From Pseudobdellovibrionaceae bacterium (lineage in GTDB: Bacteria; Bdellovibrionota; Bdellovibrionia; Bdellovibrionales; JAMPXM01), in assembly GCA_022843085.1 (NCBI GenBank), contig JALHOI010000095.1, positions 1-9,072 on the forward strand: DNA of 9,072 nt, written 5' to 3'. Of this stretch, positions 6,648-9,072 are shown one piece after another. A program made the position numbers and the translations under genes. The notes beneath the pieces are model-generated. The model made no database searches, had not been told where the DNA came from, and worked only from the letters and a program-made list of their open reading frames with translations. Each line of letters begins with the position of its first letter. Within the stretch, counting starts at the first letter, position 1.

Positions 6648-7342
6648 AGCGCCGACGAGAGCCCTAGGCGCGTCGCGATCTCTTGATTTAGGCGAGGGTG
6701 CCGTTCGAGAAACAAGTATCCATAGGGTCGCTGAAAGCGGGCATCGATGTTTCGAGCGTCACGAATTCCGATCGGTTTAGCGAGGCCCTGGACATTTCTA
6801 AGGGTAATTGCGAATCCGTAGTTTCGGCTTCCAAAATAATCGCGAGCTCCGTCGAGATTCGTACCGGCACTTGGTGCTGTGAGTTCGGCAATTTCGAGAG
6901 GGTCGCCTACAAGTGTGCTCTCGACTTCGGCCGTCGCGAAAAGTTCGAGAGTTTTCGTATTAAAGAAGAGGATATGGCTGACTTGATCTGCGGGAAAACT
7001 TCGTCGGTAGTCGACGGTCTTTGTGCCGCGAAGGATCTCGTTCAATGTTTGCGAGTCGGTGGGTAGAATCAAAACGCACAGTCGGTCGATTCGCGTGGGC
7101 ATCGATCGAACCGCGTACCGACCGTCGGCATCAGGGCTCAGCGTGGCAGGCCCTTCAGTTTCGCAAGTCTGCGTTGTTCGAATCGGCGTTTCAGCCTTCG
7201 GTGTCAGCGATTGATTGGGCTTTGATGTCGGTGGTGCGCAACCACCGACCAGCGTAACGAGTAGAACCGCGGCGACTGGCGCCGCTAAGCCCGCTGAAAT
7301 TGAATTCGTGAGCCATGCTAAATTCGAGGTTGATCGGTCCAT
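6644..7342 (-). CDS. Uncharacterised lipoprotein upstream of gluQRS
   Basis: A 232-residue protein with a lipoprotein signal: polar N-terminus with R3, a hydrophobic run at about 16-32, and lipobox V-G-G-C with the cysteine at 35. Alanine follows, favouring outer-membrane sorting. A Pro/Thr/Lys-rich linker (36-55) leads to a compact domain with mixed alpha/beta character and the phrases SHILFFNTKTLELFA (about residues 120-135) and GYLFLERHPRLNQEIATRLG near the C-terminus. I do not recognise the family and assign no function. The ATG (complement of 7340-7342) has GGGGAGAG (complement of 7347-7354) a few bases upstream as ribosome binding site. An out-of-frame ATG at the complement of 7344-7346 is not used. 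The stop overlaps the GTG of gluQRS, so both form one transcription unit whose likely promoter lies at about 7384-7389. Confidence 0.82.
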   Translation of the reverse strand: MDRSTSNLAWLTNSISAGLAAPVAAVLLVTLVGGCAPPTSKPNQSLTPKAETPIRTTQTCETEGPATLSPDADGRYAVRSMPTRIDRLCVLILPTDSQTLNEILRGTKTVDYRRSFPADQVSHILFFNTKTLELFATAEVESTLVGDPLEIAELTAPSAGTNLDGARDYFGSRNYGFAITLRNVQGLAKPIGIRDARNIDARFQRPYGYLFLERHPRLNQEIATRLGLSSAL

Positions 7343-7383
7343 GCATCTCTCCCCACAATTCGGCGTCTGCCCTATTCGATCAA

Positions 7384-7389
7384 ATTATA
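7384..7389 (-). promoter_or_regulatory. Candidate -10 box for the lipoprotein-gluQRS unit
   Basis: The minus strand carries a perfect TATAAT (complement of 7384-7389) in the AT-rich gap between tig and the lipoprotein gene. Transcription would start near 7377 and give a leader of about 35 bases containing the GGGGAGAG ribosome binding site. No good -35 hexamer lies 16-18 bases upstream (that position is in the end of tig and reads about CAAACT). A TG lies two bases before the box, close to but not exactly an extended -10. This is the best promoter match I found in the minus-strand block. Confidence 0.4.
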
Positions 7390-7404
7390 AGCAATTGGCA
7401 AAGG

Positions 7405-8736
7405 TTAGTTTGCGCTGCCTTCCTTTTCGTCTTTCTCAATCTCTTCGCGCGAGACGTCTTTCACGTCGGCATGCTGGATCAACCAATCGACCACTTTGTC
7501 TTCTGTCAGTTGATAGCGCAGGCGAGAGCGGCGGTCGTCGTCCTTGTAAAATTCCTTAACGCGCGCCAACTCGATTCCGGTTTCAGCAGCGTAATCGCTG
7601 AACTTCGACTCAAGGTCGCCGTCCGTCGCACGCAAGCTCTTCTCAGTTGCGAGTTTGTCGAGAAGAAAGCTAGAGCGGATCATGAAAGACGCGGTTTCTT
7701 CGAAATCTTTGTCCCACTTAGACTTGTAGTCTTCGAACTGTTCATCGCCCATGCCTTGGCTTTCCATGCGTTTTTTCAAATCATCCGCAAGGGCTTTTTT
7801 CTGTTCGATCATCAACGCTTTTGGAACGTCAACGGGGTTCGCGGCGACCAAAGTTTTCATCAAGCGATTCTTGAGTTCATCTCGAACTCGTTTTTCTTCG
7901 CGCTTTAATTGGTCTTTCTTGATCGTCTCTTTAAGTTCAGCAAGTGTTTCGGTTTTTCCACCAAGCGATTTCGCAAAGTCGTCGTTCAGCTCTGGCAGAT
8001 CTTTCTTCAATAACTTTTGCAGCGTAACTTTGAAAGTGACAGGTTTTCCCTTCAACTCTTCGACGTGGTAATCAACTGGGAACGTGATTTTAACTTCGCC
8101 CTGAACGCCGGGCATCATGCCGATAATGGCCTCTTCGAAACCGGGGATAAACATGTTCGAGCCAAGCTCGAGCTCATGCCCCTCGGCCGATCCGTTTTCA
8201 AGTTCGCCCGATTCTAGAAACCCTTTGAAGTCGATGACCGCAATGTCGCCTTTTTGAGCGGCGCGATTTTCGAGAACCGGGACGTTCACCGAACGGCTTT
8301 TGCGGATGTCCTCGAGCGCGTCGTCGACGAACGACTCTTTGATCGCCAGCTTTTCGCGCTTCAATGGCAGCTTCTCGACTTTTTTGAGTGAAACGCTGGG
8401 GCGTACTTCGAACTCAGCCGTGAAACCGAAGTCTTTTCCCTCGTCGAGGGCATCGAATTCGATTGTCGGAAAGCTAACGGGATCAAGCGCATGCTCTTTG
8501 AGAGCCGTTGCGTAATATTTTTGAACAAGGTCGTTTACGACATCCTGCTTAACGCGGTCGCCATACATCGTTTTGACGGCTTTGATCGGCGCTTTACCTT
8601 GTCGGAAGCCTTTGATGGCCACGTGTTTCTGGATAGATTTGTAGGCAGTTTCAAACGCGGCTTGCACCTCAGCTGCGGGCACTTGAATATTGAGCTTGCG
8701 CTCCAGCGTTGAAACCGTCTCGAGATTGGTTTTCAT
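7405..8736 (-). CDS. tig: Trigger factor, ribosome-associated chaperone and prolyl isomerase
   Basis: ATP-independent chaperone that docks at the ribosomal exit tunnel and shields nascent chains. Its 443 residues compare with 432 in E. coli, in the same three-part order. The N-terminal ribosome-binding domain (1 to about 115) contains the signature GFRQGKAP (43-50), matching the E. coli GFRKGKVP loop that contacts L23. An FKBP-type prolyl isomerase domain spans about 161-244 (starting QKGDIAVIDFKG). The C-terminal arm domain (about 245-430) is helical and very rich in Lys and Glu, ending in a charged tail. The ATG (complement of 8734-8736) has GAGGA (complement of 8743-8747) 6 bases upstream. 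In many bacteria tig is followed by clpP and clpX; here a lipoprotein gene and gluQRS follow instead. A candidate promoter lies in the 74-base gap shared with the divergent ATPase gene. Confidence 0.96.
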   Translation of the reverse strand: MKTNLETVSTLERKLNIQVPAAEVQAAFETAYKSIQKHVAIKGFRQGKAPIKAVKTMYGDRVKQDVVNDLVQKYYATALKEHALDPVSFPTIEFDALDEGKDFGFTAEFEVRPSVSLKKVEKLPLKREKLAIKESFVDDALEDIRKSRSVNVPVLENRAAQKGDIAVIDFKGFLESGELENGSAEGHELELGSNMFIPGFEEAIIGMMPGVQGEVKITFPVDYHVEELKGKPVTFKVTLQKLLKKDLPELNDDFAKSLGGKTETLAELKETIKKDQLKREEKRVRDELKNRLMKTLVAANPVDVPKALMIEQKKALADDLKKRMESQGMGDEQFEDYKSKWDKDFEETASFMIRSSFLLDKLATEKSLRATDGDLESKFSDYAAETGIELARVKEFYKDDDRRSRLRYQLTEDKVVDWLIQHADVKDVSREEIEKDEKEGSAN

Positions 8737-8769
8737 GACTCGTCCTCATCGTAAATAAATCAGTGCGCA

Positions 8770-8798
8770 TTGATAAGAAAAACGTCTAGAAAAGTCTA
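8770..8798 (-). promoter_or_regulatory. Candidate tig promoter
   Basis: On the minus strand TAGACT (complement of 8793-8798) and TATCAA (complement of 8770-8775) are 17 bases apart, each matching 4 of 6 consensus positions of sigma-70-type -35 and -10 boxes. Transcription from here would begin near 8763 and leave a leader of about 27 bases including the tig ribosome binding site. The match is modest; placement and AT-richness are the main support. Confidence 0.3.
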
Positions 8799-8800
8799 AT
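8770..8800 (+). promoter_or_regulatory. Candidate promoter of the divergent ATPase gene
   Basis: TTGATA (8770-8775, 5 of 6 consensus) and TCTAAT (8795-8800, 5 of 6) are separated by 19 bases, slightly longer than ideal. The start site would fall near 8807, only about 4 bases before the ATG at 8811, which agrees with the absence of a Shine-Dalgarno sequence before that ATG. It occupies the same bases as the candidate tig promoter on the other strand. Confidence 0.3.
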
Positions 8801-8810
8801 AGATTCAGCG

Positions 8811-9059
8811 ATGGAGGAGACGATTAAGCCGAATAGTTCGACCGTTGAATTTGTCGCGCGCCCCTACGTTTTTGTCTCTGGTAAGGGCGGCGTCGGAAAG
8901 TCGCTCGTCGCCGCGTCCTTAGCCGCCTCGGCAGCTCAGCTAGGTCGTAAAACGCTTCTCGTCGAAACGGGTGATCGCTCGTACTACCGCGATTTCTTGA
9001 GCCTTTCACGAATTGGCCACGTCCCTTCAGCCTCGGGTCTAGGTTTCGACGTCGCTCTT
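8811..9059 (+). CDS. P-loop ATPase of the ArsA/MinD (deviant Walker A) group, 3' end missing
   Basis: The frame from the ATG at 8811 runs open to the end of the window; the last 13 bases are probably adapter, so about 83 residues are trustworthy. A deviant Walker A GKGGVGKS (24-31), preceded by the hydrophobic strand PYVFVS and with both lysines present (25 and 30), is diagnostic of the SIMIBI ATPases that include ParA, MinD, NifH and ArsA/Get3. The following LAASAAQLGRKTLLVETGD (38-56) ends in E-T-G-D, where ParA/MinD usually have D-x-D; this favours an ArsA-like anion-transporting ATPase relative, but the distinguishing regions lie outside the window. No ribosome binding site precedes the ATG (ATTCAGCG), so leaderless or near-leaderless initiation is possible. 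No other in-frame ATG exists before the Walker motif. Function and substrate cannot be set from this fragment. Confidence 0.75.
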
Positions 9060-9072
9060 AGATCGGAAGAGC
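9060..9072 (+). other. Illumina adapter remnant at the sequence end
   Basis: The last 13 bases are AGATCGGAAGAGC, identical to the shared first 13 bases of the Illumina TruSeq adapters as they appear in read-through. A 13-base exact match ending precisely at the sequence end is very unlikely by chance. The four codons it adds to the ATPase gene (R-S-E-E) should be ignored. The first bases of the window do not contain the reverse complement of this sequence. Confidence 0.9.

Noticed and set aside
7315..7908. A long plus-strand open frame of 197 codons opposite tig.
   Set aside because: It is antisense to a certain gene, has no recognisable domain or ribosome binding site, and its composition mirrors the Lys/Glu-rich tig codons read in reverse.
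8155..8182. Short inverted repeat CGAGC-CAA-GCTCG within tig.
   Set aside because: Only 5 base pairs in coding sequence, explained by codons for a conserved prolyl isomerase segment.

Overview
The window looks like chromosomal DNA from a Gram-negative bacterium with a classical diderm envelope. It encodes two predicted lipoproteins with lipobox signals, an EnvC-type periplasmic activator of cell-wall amidases, and inner-membrane FtsEX. Base composition is close to balanced (roughly 50% G+C by eye). The gene order and the small conserved gene before ftsE remind me of Bdellovibrionota or related former deltaproteobacteria, but that is an impression; no rRNA or other strict taxonomic marker is present. 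I saw no mobile element, CRISPR array, tRNA or rRNA gene, and no gene-free stretch longer than 84 bases. Both ends cut through genes. The last 13 bases match the common Illumina adapter sequence, so the right end is probably the end of an assembled contig and should not be read as genome.

Layout: (1) 1-1077, minus strand: N-terminal 359 residues of a large lipoprotein that reaches a zinc-metalloprotease HExxH motif exactly at the window edge. (2) 1144-1416, plus: a 90-residue conserved protein of unknown function, diverging from (1). (3) 1501-5749, plus: a tight cluster ftsE, ftsX, an envC-like gene and a ctpA-like S41 protease gene, with overlaps or an 18-base gap between members. (4) 5754-7342, minus: a two-gene unit in which an uncharacterised lipoprotein gene overlaps gluQRS by 4 bases. 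It meets ctpA tail to tail with only 4 bases between. (5) 7405-8736, minus: tig, trigger factor. (6) 8811 to the end, plus: the start of a P-loop ATPase of the ArsA/MinD group, diverging from tig.

How the parts fit: FtsE (cytoplasmic ATPase) and FtsX (membrane protein) form the switch that, in E. coli, drives EnvC to activate cell-wall amidases during daughter-cell separation. The EnvC-like protein here has lost the LytM zinc ligands, as E. coli EnvC has, so it should be an activator and not a hydrolase. The adjacent S41 protease has a full Ser-Lys-Gln catalytic set. Proteases of this family limit cell-wall hydrolases in other bacteria, so the cluster plausibly pairs activation with proteolytic control. 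The minus-strand genes serve other processes: tRNA-Asp queuosine glutamylation (gluQRS) and folding of nascent chains (tig).

I did not find a clearly new multi-gene system. The most useful leads are the adapter remnant, a pair of mutually exclusive hairpins in the ftsE leader, the unknown 90-residue protein beside ftsEX, an atypical GluQRS coupled to an unknown lipoprotein, and strong enrichment of the tetranucleotide TCGA.
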